Part shown: positions 51,052-62,540 of the stretch, in pieces
How positions within the stretch are numbered: the stretch's first letter is position 1
How the letters are laid out: each line of letters starts with the position of its first letter
Source: Kitasatospora sp. MAP5-34
GTDB lineage: Bacteria; Actinomycetota; Actinomycetes; Streptomycetales; Streptomycetaceae
Assembly: GCF_029894335.1 (NCBI RefSeq)
Contig: NZ_JARXZC010000029.1
Span: 36,257 to 100,256 of the forward strand
DNA: 64,000 bases
Direction: 5' to 3'
The notes under the pieces: generated by a model
Databases searched by the model: none
Seen by the model: only the letters and a program-made list of their open reading frames with translations
Told to the model about the DNA's origin: nothing
Made by a program: the position numbers and the translations under genes

Positions 51052-53193
51052 ATGGAGCTGGCGGCAACGTCTGAACTGCACAATCCCCAGCCTGGCCCCT
51101 ACGCCCCTCTCATCTCGATGCCCGAGATCGCCGCCCTGGCACAGGTCAAGCGCCCGGTGGTCTCCACCTGGCGCCGCCGTTACCCGGACTTCCCAGCCCC
51201 CCTCGCCGGGAGCGCCGACCGACTGCTGTTCCACGGCGGCGCTGTCACCGACTGGCTACTCAGCTCCGGCCTGGGCAACGCCGATCCCTCCGAGTTGCGG
51301 GCGGAACTCGCCCTCCACGCCATCGCCGCGCACGCCAACCAGTTCGGCGCCCGACGCCTGGTCGAGCTGCTCGGCAGCCTGCTGTGCCTGCGCTATCTCG
51401 ACGACAGGCCGCTACTCCCGAGCGGAGCGGACGACGCGAGCTTCGACGTGGTGGCGGCCTGGTCCGCGCTGCGACGCCGCGCCGAGCGGATGGACGCCGA
51501 GGACCAGTTCGTGCTGCGCGAGATCCAGACTGCCGACAGCCGCGCGATCGTGCTCGCCAGACTGGCTGAGGATCTGATCGAGGCCGCCTACAGCCCCGGT
51601 GGCGCCTACGAATGGCTACTGTCCTCTCGTCGCCGCCTAGGACTGGCCGAACTCACCAGTCGCGCCCTCACCTCCGAACTGCTTCACCTCCTCGCCGACC
51701 TCTCCGACGTCAGCGCCCGCGTCGAGCGTGACGGCAGCGTCACCCTCGCCGACCCCCACGCCGGCTCCGGGGACCTCCTCGTGGCTCTCGCCGACAAAAC
51801 GGACGACTCGGCCGAACTCCAGGCCCTCGCCGCCGAACCGCAGAGTTGGCTCGCCCGGCTCACCCGGCGCAGGCTGTTGTTGCGCGGCTTCCCCGAATAC
51901 TCCCTCGATGTCCAAATCGGGGCCGAGCTGGAGGAAGGAATCGCGGATCCAGACATCATCGTGACTCAACTTCCCTACCAGGCGGCGGAGGAACGCTCGA
52001 AGCTCAGCGCGTTGGAGGAGGTCGAGCGCGTCAGCGATCTGCTAGGTCCTGGCAGCACTGCCCTCGTCGTCGGCCCCGCCGCCGCCCTCGTTGACGCGCT
52101 TCAAGACGTGGACGAAGCCAAGCTGCGTGGCAGCCTGCTGCGCCGTGGCGTCGTCGAAGCGGTCATCACCCTGCCCGGCGGAGTAACCCCTTATCGACCC
52201 GGGTATCGCAGTGCTCTCTGGATTCTCACCCGCGACCCGATCCTGGCCGCACGCGGCTATGTGCTTCTCGCCGACCTCGGCGCGGAGGCGCTGGACGAGC
52301 GCGTCCGTACGGAGCTGAGTGAGGATGTCCTCCTCTGGCGAACCGAGGGACGACGCAAGGACGGCCACGACCCGCGCTTCGGCTGCGTCGAGCCAATCGC
52401 GCGGCTAGACGCCGCGTTCGGCAGCGCGCTCACCCCACCACGACCGCCGGTTTCCGAGGTTCTCGCGCGCACAGTCGACGAGCGGCCCGCGCTCATCGTC
52501 GAGGCGGAGCGCCGACTGGAGCGCGCCGCCGAGCGCGCGCAGCGCTACGTTGCGACCCACGGCCCGCTGCGGGGCCAGGTGGTCCGGCGTGAAGGGGCGC
52601 GGCCCAGGCGGACTACAGTCGGCACACTGATCGCCGAGAAGACAGTGATCAAGCTCAAAGGTCACCGAATCGATCCCCGGTACATCCTGCCCACCGGCCA
52701 CCACGACGTGCTGGGACCTGAGGAGGTCTGCGGAAGTAGCCCGGTCGGCGGTCGACGGATCGACCGTCTGACCCTCGCTGCCGAGTACGAGCACGCCGCA
52801 CTGACGGAGCCTGGCGACGTCGTCTACACCACCGCACCCCGACTTGGACTGGCGGTCGATCACAATGGCTTCTCCGTAGCACTGTTCCCCGCCAGGGTTC
52901 TACGGATCAACTCCGACGCCGAGTCGCTGATGACCCCGCGCGTGTTGGCCGCACTGCTCGCTGCGGCCAAGAACACCGAACGCAGCCCGAGCGCGGTGCG
53001 AGCGGTCCGCCGGATCGAGGACTTCATGATCCCGGATCTCGACACGGCTGACGTCGAACGGTTTGACGCACTGCTCGCCGACGTTGACCGCAGGCAGGCG
53101 CTGCTGCGCGAGCAGAACACAGCCCTTGAGGAAGCCCGTCGCCTCACCCTGGCCGGCTTCGCCGACGGATCGCTGACGATCGACCATGACTGA
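51052..53193 (+). CDS. HTH domain fused to an N-6 adenine methyltransferase-like domain with a degenerate catalytic motif, plus HsdS-like tail
   Basis: 713 aa. Residues about 20-48 form an AlpA/MerR-like helix-turn-helix (ISMPEIAALAQVKRPVVSTWRRR). Residues about 75-420 resemble HsdM. The SAM-binding motif is DPHAGSGDLL (D234). Where HsdM has NPPF/Y, this protein has TQLPY (305-309), so adenine methylation is doubtful. The C-terminal third has LTEPGDVVYTTAPRLGLAVDHNGFSVALFPARVLRIN, like an HsdS or BREX-type target domain. It precedes hsdM by 50 nt in the same operon. It could be a DNA-sequence-reading regulator or an accessory subunit. ATG 51052 was chosen over 50980 because homology starts there. 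Confidence 0.75.
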   Translation: MELAATSELHNPQPGPYAPLISMPEIAALAQVKRPVVSTWRRRYPDFPAPLAGSADRLLFHGGAVTDWLLSSGLGNADPSELRAELALHAIAAHANQFGARRLVELLGSLLCLRYLDDRPLLPSGADDASFDVVAAWSALRRRAERMDAEDQFVLREIQTADSRAIVLARLAEDLIEAAYSPGGAYEWLLSSRRRLGLAELTSRALTSELLHLLADLSDVSARVERDGSVTLADPHAGSGDLLVALADKTDDSAELQALAAEPQSWLARLTRRRLLLRGFPEYSLDVQIGAELEEGIADPDIIVTQLPYQAAEERSKLSALEEVERVSDLLGPGSTALVVGPAAALVDALQDVDEAKLRGSLLRRGVVEAVITLPGGVTPYRPGYRSALWILTRDPILAARGYVLLADLGAEALDERVRTELSEDVLLWRTEGRRKDGHDPRFGCVEPIARLDAAFGSALTPPRPPVSEVLARTVDERPALIVEAERRLERAAERAQRYVATHGPLRGQVVRREGARPRRTTVGTLIAEKTVIKLKGHRIDPRYILPTGHHDVLGPEEVCGSSPVGGRRIDRLTLAAEYEHAALTEPGDVVYTTAPRLGLAVDHNGFSVALFPARVLRINSDAESLMTPRVLAALLAAAKNTERSPSAVRAVRRIEDFMIPDLDTADVERFDALLADVDRRQALLREQNTALEEARRLTLAGFADGSLTIDHD

Positions 53194-53243
53194 CACAGCC
53201 GCCAACCCTTGTTCATGAACGCCCCGACGAAGGAAGAGGAACG

Positions 53244-54864
<1,621 letters not shown>

Positions 54865-54872
<8 letters not shown>

Positions 54873-56133
54873 GGTCAAGACTGAAACAGGAGGTCGTGCG
54901 GCGACAACGGGAGTCATCCCGGGCCGCTGGGCACTGAGCGTTGGCGACCCCAAAACGCCCACTGCACCAGGATTTGAATGGGTCGAGCTCTCAGGTATTG
55001 CAAGGCTCGAAAGCGGCCATACGCCGAGCCGCGGAAAAACCGAATACTGGAACGGTGAAATCCCCTGGGTCGGCATCCGGGATGCGACAGGAAACCATGG
55101 ACGCACGATCACCTCAACGCTTCAGTCGATCACGGAAGAGGGCCTTTCGAATTCTTCCGCGAGGCTGCTGCCCGCCGGAACAGTTTGCTTGTCTCGCACC
55201 GCGTCGGTCGGGTACGTCATCACGATGGGCGTTCCAATGGCAACAAGTCAGGATTTCATTAATTGGGTGTGCAGTCCAGCACTGTCATCCAAGTACCTGC
55301 ACTACATCCTTGTAGCCGAGCAGGAATCCGTTCGACGTTTCGCCCATGGAACTACTCACCAGACTGTCTACTACCCAGAAGCTAAGGCATTCCACGTCTG
55401 CATCCCTCAGCGGCCGGAACAGGACGCAATCGCCGCAGTGCTCGGGGCACTGGATGACAAAATTGCCATTAATGAACGCATCGCGGCCACAGCCGATGAG
55501 CTTCGGTCGGCGATCTTCGCCAATGCGCTTTCCGACTCTTCCTCGGAATTCACCTACACACCTCTGTCACAAACCGCCGATTTCATCAACGGGCGCGCTT
55601 TCACCAAGGATGCCAGCGGAGATGGCCGCATGGTCATCCGCATTGCCGAGATCAACTCGGGACCAGGCGCCTCGACGGTCTACAATGACATCGACGTGCC
55701 GGACAAACATCTGGCCCGCCCGGGGGACGTGCTGTTTTCCTGGTCGGGATCGCTCACGGTATGCCGCTGGTTCCGGCCTGAGGGAATTATCAACCAGCAC
55801 ATTTTCAAGGTCGTTCCAAGCAACGACAGGCCATTGTGGCTCGCCTCTGAGTTGGTTGGGCTGAAGCTCGCAGAGTTCCGTGGGATCGCCGCAGACAAGG
55901 CGACAACGATGGGACATATCCAGCGTCGCCACCTTGACGAGTCCGTACCGGCTCCAACAAGCGCTCTCTTGGCTCGACTTGACGCACAGATTGGTCCGCT
56001 CTGGGAGCGTGCTCTCGCAGCGGAGCAAGAGTCGCTTGATCTCGCTTCCCTGCGCGACACCCTCCTCCCCCAGCTCATGTCCGGCCAGCTCCGCGTCCGT
56101 GACGCCGAGCGGATTGTCGAGGAGGTCGTATGA
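54865..56133 (+). CDS. hsdS: type I restriction-modification specificity subunit
   Basis: 422 aa. Two target-recognition domains, about 25-190 and 225-400, each followed by a helical spacer (EQDAIAAVLGALDDKIAINERIAATADELR and the later RDTLLPQLMSGQLRVRDAE). GTG 54865 has GGGAGGATCC upstream. Base composition from about 54950 to 56000 is clearly richer in A and T than hsdM and hsdR, typical of specificity genes exchanged horizontally. It directs both methylation and cleavage. Sequence specificity cannot be read from here. Confidence 0.95.
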
Positions 56134-59100
56134 CACAGAACCACGGCAAGATGAACGAGGCCGCCTGGGAGGCCCTCGCCATGGACGAGCTCGCCGAGCT
56201 CGCCTGGGAGGTGAAGGAGGGCAAGAACGTCGCACCCAGCTCCGGAAGCCGGGCGACCTGGGACGACCTGATCCTCTACGACCAGCTCCACGCCGCCATC
56301 GCGCGCCTCAACCCCGCCCTCCCCCCCACCGCCGTGCGCGACGCACTCCGCGCTGCCACCGACCCCAAGTCCCGCGAGGCGCTGCCCGAAAACCGCCTCG
56401 CCCACGAGTACCTCACCGCCGGCGTCCGCATCACCTACACCGACGAGTTCGGCGCCGAGCACGCTCCCACCGTCCAGCTCATCGACCTACGCGAACCGGA
56501 CGCGAACACCTACCACGCCGTCAACCAAGTCACCGTCGTCGATGGCGAGATGAAGCGCCGCTTCGACATCGTCCTCTACGTCAACGGTCTGCCCCTCGCT
56601 GTCGTCGAGCTGAAGAGCGCCAGCGACCCGCACGCGACGCTCAAGGACGCGCACGCCCAGCTCCAGACCTACGTCCACGAGTTCCCGATCGCCTTCCGCT
56701 ACAACGTGCTCTGCCTGGTCGCCGACGGGATAACCGCCAAGTACGGCACCCCCTTCACCCCCTACGAGCACTTCGCCCCGTGGAACGTGGACGACGACGG
56801 CGACCGCGTCGACACCAACGCACCGGACTACGACGGTCCAGAGGCGCTGAGCCTGGCCCTGCACGGCCTGTTCACCCAACGCCGCTTTCTCTCCCTCGCC
56901 GAAGGCTTCGTCAACTTCACCCCCACCGGCAAGCGCATCGCCAAGCCGCACCAGTACCACGCCGTCACCAAGGCCGTCACCGCCATCGTCGAGGCGTCCC
57001 GCAGAAACGGCCAAGCCGGTGTGGTCTGGCACACCCAGGGCTCGGGCAAGTCCGAGGAGATGGTGTGTACCGCAGCTCTGACTGCCCGTCACCCCGCTCT
57101 GAACAACCCGACCATTGTCGTCGTCACCGACCGCACCGACCTCGACGACCAGCTGTTCACCACCTTCCAGGACAGCCAGGTTCTCCTCGGGCAGATCCCG
57201 ATCCAGGCCGGCACCCGCGACGAGCTGCGCACCGAACTGACCAACCGCCGCACCGGCGGAATCATCTTCACCACTCTCCAGAAGTTCGGCCGCACCAATG
57301 CAGAGAAGGAGTCCGGCGCGGACCACCCCCTCCTCTCCGACCGGCGCAACATCCTGGTCATCGTCGACGAGGCGCACCGCAGCCACTACGACAAGCTCGA
57401 CGGCTATGCCCGCCACCTGCGCGACGCGCTGCCGTACGCCACCCTCATCGCCTTCACCGGCACGCCCATCTCCACGGCCGAAGTGAACACCCGCGAGGTC
57501 TTCGGCGACTACATCGACATCTACGACCTCAAGCGCGCCGTGGACGACGAGGCAACCGTCCGCGTGTACCACGAGCCACGTCTGATCCCCGTCTCCCTCC
57601 CCAAGGACGTCGATCCGGCCTCGATCGACGAGGAAGCCGACTCGCTCACCGCCGGGATGGACGATGCGGAGCGCCGCCGCGCCGAGCAACTGGCCGCCAC
57701 CATGAACAACGTCTACGGCGCGCCGGACCGGATAAGGGCCCTCGCCGAGGACCTCGTCGTGCACTGGAAGCAGCGCTCCACGCAGATGCGTCCACAACTC
57801 GGCGGCCCGGGCAAGGCGATGATCGTCTGCGCCACCCGCGAGATCTGCGTCAAGGTCTTCGACGCCCTTGCCGAACTGCGTCCCGACTGGGTCGACCCGG
57901 CCGTCGACAAGGGCAAGATGAAGATCGTGTTCCACAGCGAGCGCACCGACCCCGCCCGCCTGCACGCGCACGCCCTTCGCCCCTCCCAGCACAAGACCGT
58001 CCAAGCCCGCGCCAAGGACGCAGACGACGAGCTCGAGTTGCTGATCGTCCACTCCATGTTGCTCACTGGCTACGACGCCCCGCCGGTCCACACCCTGTAC
58101 ATGGACCGCCCGATGCAGGGTGCGAACCTGATGCAGGCCCTGGCGCGGGTGAACCGGCGCTTCCGCAACAAGCAGGATGGCTTGCTGGTCGGCTACGCGC
58201 CCTTGACCGACAGCCTGAAGAAGGCCCTGGCCGAGTACAGTCCGGGCGATCGTCAGGACCAGACGCTCGGCCGGGACATCGAGCGCGCCATCAGCGAGGT
58301 CCGCAACGAGCACGGCATCATCTGCGGCCTGCTCGCTGGGATCGACTGGCGGGGCCTGCTCGCGGATACCTCCCACCCGCAGCCCCGCGTCCACGCCCTA
58401 CGTCTGACGACCAACCACCTGCGCGCACCCGAAACCTCTGGTAACAAGGTCGAACCGGGTGCGAAAACCCTCGCAACCCGCTTCCGGGAGAGCGCAACCC
58501 GCCTGGAGCGCTTCTATGCCCTCTGCTCCACAGCCACCGGACTCTCCGAGCGGAACCAGGACCTGGAATCCCTTCGCCGCGACGTCGCGTTCTTCGTCGA
58601 GGTCCGCGGGTGGATGGTCAAGCGCGACGCTGCAGACCGCGAGGCGAGCGGCCTCCCGGTGGCGGCCGAGGTCAACCTCTACCTCTCCCAGCTGGTGTCC
58701 TCGGTTGTCGATGCCGAGGAGATCACCGATCTCTATGCCGAGGCCGGCATCGGGCACCTCGACCTGTCCCAGCTCAACGGAGCCCAGCTACGCGGGCTTC
58801 AGGAGTCCGAGACCCCGCACCTCGCAGCAGAGGCCCTGCGCCGCCTGATCGAGCAGAAGATGCGCGAGGTGACCCGGCACAACATCGTTCGCCAGGAGAA
58901 CTTCTCGGACCGCCTCCAGAGGCTGATGATGCGGTACATGCTGCAGCAGCTGACCAGCGCCGAGGTCATCGCCGAGCTCGTCGCGCTGGCCAAGGAGGTC
59001 TCCGCTGACGCCCGGCGCGGAGAGCAATTCGAGCCGAGGCTCGACCACGCCGAGCTCGCCTTCTACGACGCCGTCGCCACGCACGGCATGGCGCGCGCGC

Positions 59101-59333
59101 TGATGGGTGACGACACGCTCGCGGAGATCGCCCGCACCCTGGTGAAAACCATCCACAAGGAGCTGAAACCCGACTGGCTCTCCCGTGAGCCGGTCCGTGC
59201 CAAGCTGCGCTCGGTGATCCGCCGGGTGCTGGCGCGGTTCGAGTACCCGCCGGACGACGAACGCGAGGCAGTCGACCTGATTCTCAGGCAGATGGAGACA
59301 TTCGCCAACGAGTGGGCACCGAAGGCCCCGTAG
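56130..59333 (+). CDS. hsdR: type I restriction-modification restriction subunit
   Basis: 1067 aa. An N-terminal PD-(D/E)XK nuclease with RRFDIVLYVNG (D146) and VVELK (E160, K162). Then a SF2 translocase with Walker A TQGSGKS (about 303-309) and DEAH (D413-H416), FTGTPI (motif III) and MLLTGYDAPPVHTLYMDRPMQG with ARVNRRF (motifs V-VI). A helical C-terminal domain binds HsdM/HsdS. All motifs look intact. ATG 56130 overlaps the hsdS stop (ATGA). The system is probably functional. Confidence 0.97.
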   Translation: MTQNHGKMNEAAWEALAMDELAELAWEVKEGKNVAPSSGSRATWDDLILYDQLHAAIARLNPALPPTAVRDALRAATDPKSREALPENRLAHEYLTAGVRITYTDEFGAEHAPTVQLIDLREPDANTYHAVNQVTVVDGEMKRRFDIVLYVNGLPLAVVELKSASDPHATLKDAHAQLQTYVHEFPIAFRYNVLCLVADGITAKYGTPFTPYEHFAPWNVDDDGDRVDTNAPDYDGPEALSLALHGLFTQRRFLSLAEGFVNFTPTGKRIAKPHQYHAVTKAVTAIVEASRRNGQAGVVWHTQGSGKSEEMVCTAALTARHPALNNPTIVVVTDRTDLDDQLFTTFQDSQVLLGQIPIQAGTRDELRTELTNRRTGGIIFTTLQKFGRTNAEKESGADHPLLSDRRNILVIVDEAHRSHYDKLDGYARHLRDALPYATLIAFTGTPISTAEVNTREVFGDYIDIYDLKRAVDDEATVRVYHEPRLIPVSLPKDVDPASIDEEADSLTAGMDDAERRRAEQLAATMNNVYGAPDRIRALAEDLVVHWKQRSTQMRPQLGGPGKAMIVCATREICVKVFDALAELRPDWVDPAVDKGKMKIVFHSERTDPARLHAHALRPSQHKTVQARAKDADDELELLIVHSMLLTGYDAPPVHTLYMDRPMQGANLMQALARVNRRFRNKQDGLLVGYAPLTDSLKKALAEYSPGDRQDQTLGRDIERAISEVRNEHGIICGLLAGIDWRGLLADTSHPQPRVHALRLTTNHLRAPETSGNKVEPGAKTLATRFRESATRLERFYALCSTATGLSERNQDLESLRRDVAFFVEVRGWMVKRDAADREASGLPVAAEVNLYLSQLVSSVVDAEEITDLYAEAGIGHLDLSQLNGAQLRGLQESETPHLAAEALRRLIEQKMREVTRHNIVRQENFSDRLQRLMMRYMLQQLTSAEVIAELVALAKEVSADARRGEQFEPRLDHAELAFYDAVATHGMARALMGDDTLAEIARTLVKTIHKELKPDWLSREPVRAKLRSVIRRVLARFEYPPDDEREAVDLILRQMETFANEWAPKAP

Positions 59334-59360
59334 CCCGGTTTCCAACACAATCAGCTTTTC

Positions 59361-59397
59361 CCGGTGGGCCGCACACTTCCAAGGTGCGGCCCACCGG
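59361..59397 (+). terminator. terminator after hsdR
   Basis: Perfect 14-bp inverted repeat, CCGGTGGGCCGCAC / GTGCGGCCCACCGG, with a 9-nt loop, 27 nt after the hsdR stop. It separates the restriction operon from the ATPase operon. Confidence 0.82.
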
Positions 59398-59453
59398 CGC
59401 ATCTCCACTCGGCCAGGCTGGTGCTTTTTGCTTCCTTGATCGAGATTCGAGAT

Positions 59454-59473
59454 TTGATAACCATGGTTATCAA
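59454..59473. promoter_or_regulatory. 20-bp perfect palindrome (operator copy 2)
   Basis: TTGATAACCATGGTTATCAA, a perfect palindrome 122 nt before the ATPase start, within an A/T-rich patch. Its central 16 bp share arms, spacing and flanking AA with the site at 50926. A further half-site, CTTATCC, follows at about 59480. Confidence 0.68.
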
Positions 59474-59595
59474 TAATTTCTTATCCAAACGCATCTGCTT
59501 GCTTCTAGCTTGGTGTCAGTTGCCCAGAGTGCCCACCGTGACAGGCGGTACTGCTCTGCCGTGCATCCCACACACCTACTTCAACGGAGGCACCC

Positions 59596-62004
59596 ATGTC
59601 CCGCGAGAGCGAGCCGATCCCCGCCCCTTCCCCGGCTCTTGACCTGACTGCCGAGGTCACCACGCGGCTGAAGGCGTCCGTTCTTTCCGCAGCGGCACGG
59701 GAGTTGGTCACCAGCGCCCTCGGCGCAACCCGTACGCACACCGGCGCAGTCACCGGCGGCGTATACCTCGAGTCCATCACCGTCAAGGGTTTCCGCGGCA
59801 TCGGCCCCGCAACAACGATCCAGCTGAAGCCCGGCCCTGGTCTCACCGTCGTCGCCGGTCGGAACGGCACCGGGAAGTCCAGCTTCGCCGAGGGTATCGA
59901 GGTTGCTCTCACTGGCCAGAATGCCCGCTGGCCGAACGAGGGGGCCGAGGCCCAGAAGCGCGGCTGGCGCAACCTGCACCACCCGGAGAGCCCCAGGCTC
60001 GACCTCGGACTGCGCATCAGCGGCCACCCGAGCACGGTGACTCTCACCCGCACTTGGCCGGGTGCCAGCTTCAACCTGTCCCATGCAGAGGTCACCGGCT
60101 TCGGACCGACTCCCACCCCCGTTCCGTTCGCCTCACTCGGCTGGGATGCCGCCCTGTGCTCCTACCGACCGATCCTGTCCTACAGCGAGCTCGGCCAGAT
60201 GGTCACCTCACGGCCGAGCCAGCTGCACGACGCCCTCGCAAGCATCCTTGGCCTGGGCGCCCTGACCGAAGCTCTGTCCCTTCTCCACGCCCGCGAGAAG
60301 GAGCTCACCACTGCCTCCAAGCAGGCCAACGCGGCACTGCCCGACCTGCGCTCCGCCCTTGCGGACGTCGATGACCCGCGCACCCAGGCCGCTACTGCCG
60401 CGCTGGCTGGACGCACTCCGGACCTCGATACGCTGCATGCCCTGGTCGCAGGCTCCCCCACCACCAAGGCCGAGGAACTCGCTCAGCTCCACCGCCTCAC
60501 CGAACTTACTGCGCCCGACATGGATGCTGTGGCCGAAACCGTCAGCCGGCTGCGGACCGCCGCCGCAGCCGCCGAGGACGCCCGGTTCAGCACGGCCGGG
60601 GATGCCCACAGGCTCGCCGACCTGCTGGACCGCGCGGTCGACCACCGGCGCCGCCATCCCGAGTCGGAAGCCTGCCCGGTCTGTGGCAGCGAGGATCGTC
60701 TCGACACCGCGTGGGCGGCCCAGGCCGTCGAGCAGATCGTGCGGCTGCGCGATCAGGCGCACGAAGCTGAGACCGCCCATCGCGAGTTGAACCTCGCCAC
60801 GGGGAATCTGCTGGCCCTCATCGACAGCCCCCCGGCCTTCCTCCCTGCCCACCTCCTCCCTGTCTGGCGGGACTGGACGCAGTGCCGGGACATCCCCCTC
60901 GCTACCGAGCTCGCGGCCATGGCGGAGAAGAGCGCCGCCATCCTCGCCGAGGCGTGCCGCCAGGTACGCGAGGACGCCGTCCGTCGGCTCGCCCAGCAGG
61001 ATCAGCGCTGGCAGGGAGTGGTGGCTCGACTCGCCGTGTGGATCGCGCTGGCCGACGAGGCAGCTGCGGCAGAGCCGCTGCTTACCCAGGTCAAGGCCGC
61101 CCGGACCTGGCTGAAGGGGGCCCACGCCGCCATCCGGGACGAGCGGATGCTCGGCATCGTGGAGACGTCGCAGCAGATCTGGGCCTACCTGCGCCAGGAG
61201 AGCAGCATCACCCTGGGCTCCGTCCAGCTCACCGGCTCGGCCAACCGGCGGAGCGTCACACTCGACGTCACTGTTGACGATATGGAGGCCCCCGCGCTCA
61301 CCGTCGTGAGTCAGGGAGAAATGTTCGCTCTGGCGCTCTCCCTCTTCCTGCCCCGGGCCACCACACCGCAGAGCCCGTTCCAGTTCATCGTCATCGACGA
61401 CCCGGTCCAGTCGATGGACCCACGAAAGGTCGAAGGGCTTGCCCGCGCGCTGCACGCTGTCGCCGCGACCCGACAGGTCATCGTGTTCACCCACGACACC
61501 CGCCTCCAGGACGCCCTGCGCTTCCTGAGCCTGAAGGCCACTGTCCTGAACGTCGCCCGTCAACCCGGGTCTGTCATCGAGGTCACCGTCGCAGACGACC
61601 CGGTCAAGCGGGAGCTGACGGCTGCTCGGGCCATCAGCAACGACAGGCACGTGACTCCAGAGATCCTCGCCGAAGTACTGCCGGGGCTTTGCAGAGCCGC
61701 TCTGGAAGCCGCTCTGCACGAGTCAGCCTGGAGGAACCTGCTCGACGGAGGAATCGAGCACCACGTGGCGGAGGAGAAGATCCGCACCGCCGGCCCCCTC
61801 GTCAACCTCGCCTCACTCGCCCTGTTCCGGAAGCGCGAGTCGCCGGGGCGGGTCTACACCGAGATCACCGCACGCCTCGGGAAGGACACGAGCGACCTGA
61901 TCTCCCTCTGCAACGAGGGCTCCCACTCCACCGCGGACATCACCGATCCCAAGAGCCTGATCGACCGGACCGCTGCTGTAGCGAAGGAGCTGCGCTGCCT
62001 GTGA
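59596..62004 (+). CDS. SbcC/Rad50-like zinc-hook ATPase (defence-associated)
   Basis: 802 aa. Walker A GRNGTGKS (88-95), signature-like VSQGEMFALALSLFL (near 571), and Walker B FIVIDDPVQSMD (Asp601/602) with FTHDTR after it. The middle coiled coil (about 230-500) carries a zinc hook CPVCGSED (Cys360, Cys363). The coiled coil is short, and the last 120 residues carry a separate domain ending HSTADITDPKSLIDRT that bears a CNEGSH motif. ATPases of this shape form the sensor of Lamassu-like and similar defence systems, but no nuclease is fused here. The stop overlaps the next gene (GTGA), so they are translationally coupled. Confidence 0.87.
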   Translation: MSRESEPIPAPSPALDLTAEVTTRLKASVLSAAARELVTSALGATRTHTGAVTGGVYLESITVKGFRGIGPATTIQLKPGPGLTVVAGRNGTGKSSFAEGIEVALTGQNARWPNEGAEAQKRGWRNLHHPESPRLDLGLRISGHPSTVTLTRTWPGASFNLSHAEVTGFGPTPTPVPFASLGWDAALCSYRPILSYSELGQMVTSRPSQLHDALASILGLGALTEALSLLHAREKELTTASKQANAALPDLRSALADVDDPRTQAATAALAGRTPDLDTLHALVAGSPTTKAEELAQLHRLTELTAPDMDAVAETVSRLRTAAAAAEDARFSTAGDAHRLADLLDRAVDHRRRHPESEACPVCGSEDRLDTAWAAQAVEQIVRLRDQAHEAETAHRELNLATGNLLALIDSPPAFLPAHLLPVWRDWTQCRDIPLATELAAMAEKSAAILAEACRQVREDAVRRLAQQDQRWQGVVARLAVWIALADEAAAAEPLLTQVKAARTWLKGAHAAIRDERMLGIVETSQQIWAYLRQESSITLGSVQLTGSANRRSVTLDVTVDDMEAPALTVVSQGEMFALALSLFLPRATTPQSPFQFIVIDDPVQSMDPRKVEGLARALHAVAATRQVIVFTHDTRLQDALRFLSLKATVLNVARQPGSVIEVTVADDPVKRELTAARAISNDRHVTPEILAEVLPGLCRAALEAALHESAWRNLLDGGIEHHVAEEKIRTAGPLVNLASLALFRKRESPGRVYTEITARLGKDTSDLISLCNEGSHSTADITDPKSLIDRTAAVAKELRCL

Positions 62005-62420
62005 CCGCCACGACTACCACCCCGCTCGACCACCTCACCGCCGCCGACGCCCTGCTTGGACTCACGACGACGGCCGACGCCCCCGGCATCCACCCTCGTG
62101 CGGCGGCCTTCCTGCTGCGACGCGCGGTCGAGGACCGTATCGCCGGCTACATCAAGCACCACTGCCCCCATCTTGCCCCGTGCAAGGCCCGCACCAAGGC
62201 CCTCTGGCTCGCTGGGCACCTCCATCCGGAAGTCGCGGGTCGCTACGCCTCGGTCTGGTCGACGCTCAGTCAGGCATGCCACTTTCACACTTACGCCCTC
62301 GCCCCCACGCTCACCGAGCTGCGCAGCTGGCGCGACGACGTCGCCTTCGTCCTGGACTCCATCCCGCTGCCGGATGTGCCATACCATGTTTCAACTTCGG
62401 TTCCATACATGGTCAGTTGA
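62001..62420 (+). CDS. small helical partner protein of the zinc-hook ATPase, 139 aa
   Basis: GTG 62001 overlaps the ATPase stop by 4 nt. The protein is helical, with RAAAFLLRRAVEDRIAGYIKHHC near the start, then ARTKALWLAGHLHPEVAGRYA and SQACHFHTYALAPTLTELRSW. The arrangement resembles HEPN-type helical bundles, but the diagnostic R-x4-6-H is not clear, so a nuclease call would be a guess. The coupling shows it works with the ATPase. The last ten residues (VPYHVSTSVPYMVS) may be past the conserved fold. Confidence 0.65.
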   Translation: MTATTTTPLDHLTAADALLGLTTTADAPGIHPRAAAFLLRRAVEDRIAGYIKHHCPHLAPCKARTKALWLAGHLHPEVAGRYASVWSTLSQACHFHTYALAPTLTELRSWRDDVAFVLDSIPLPDVPYHVSTSVPYMVS

Positions 62421-62540
62421 TAGATTCGCTGAGCACCTGACCGAAACGGGCAGAACCTCAACCCCATCTGTGAGTCGGGTACCCATAGATCCATCCGCCA
62501 CACTACTCCACCGCTCAATCCGCGAAAGGTAATTGCCCGC

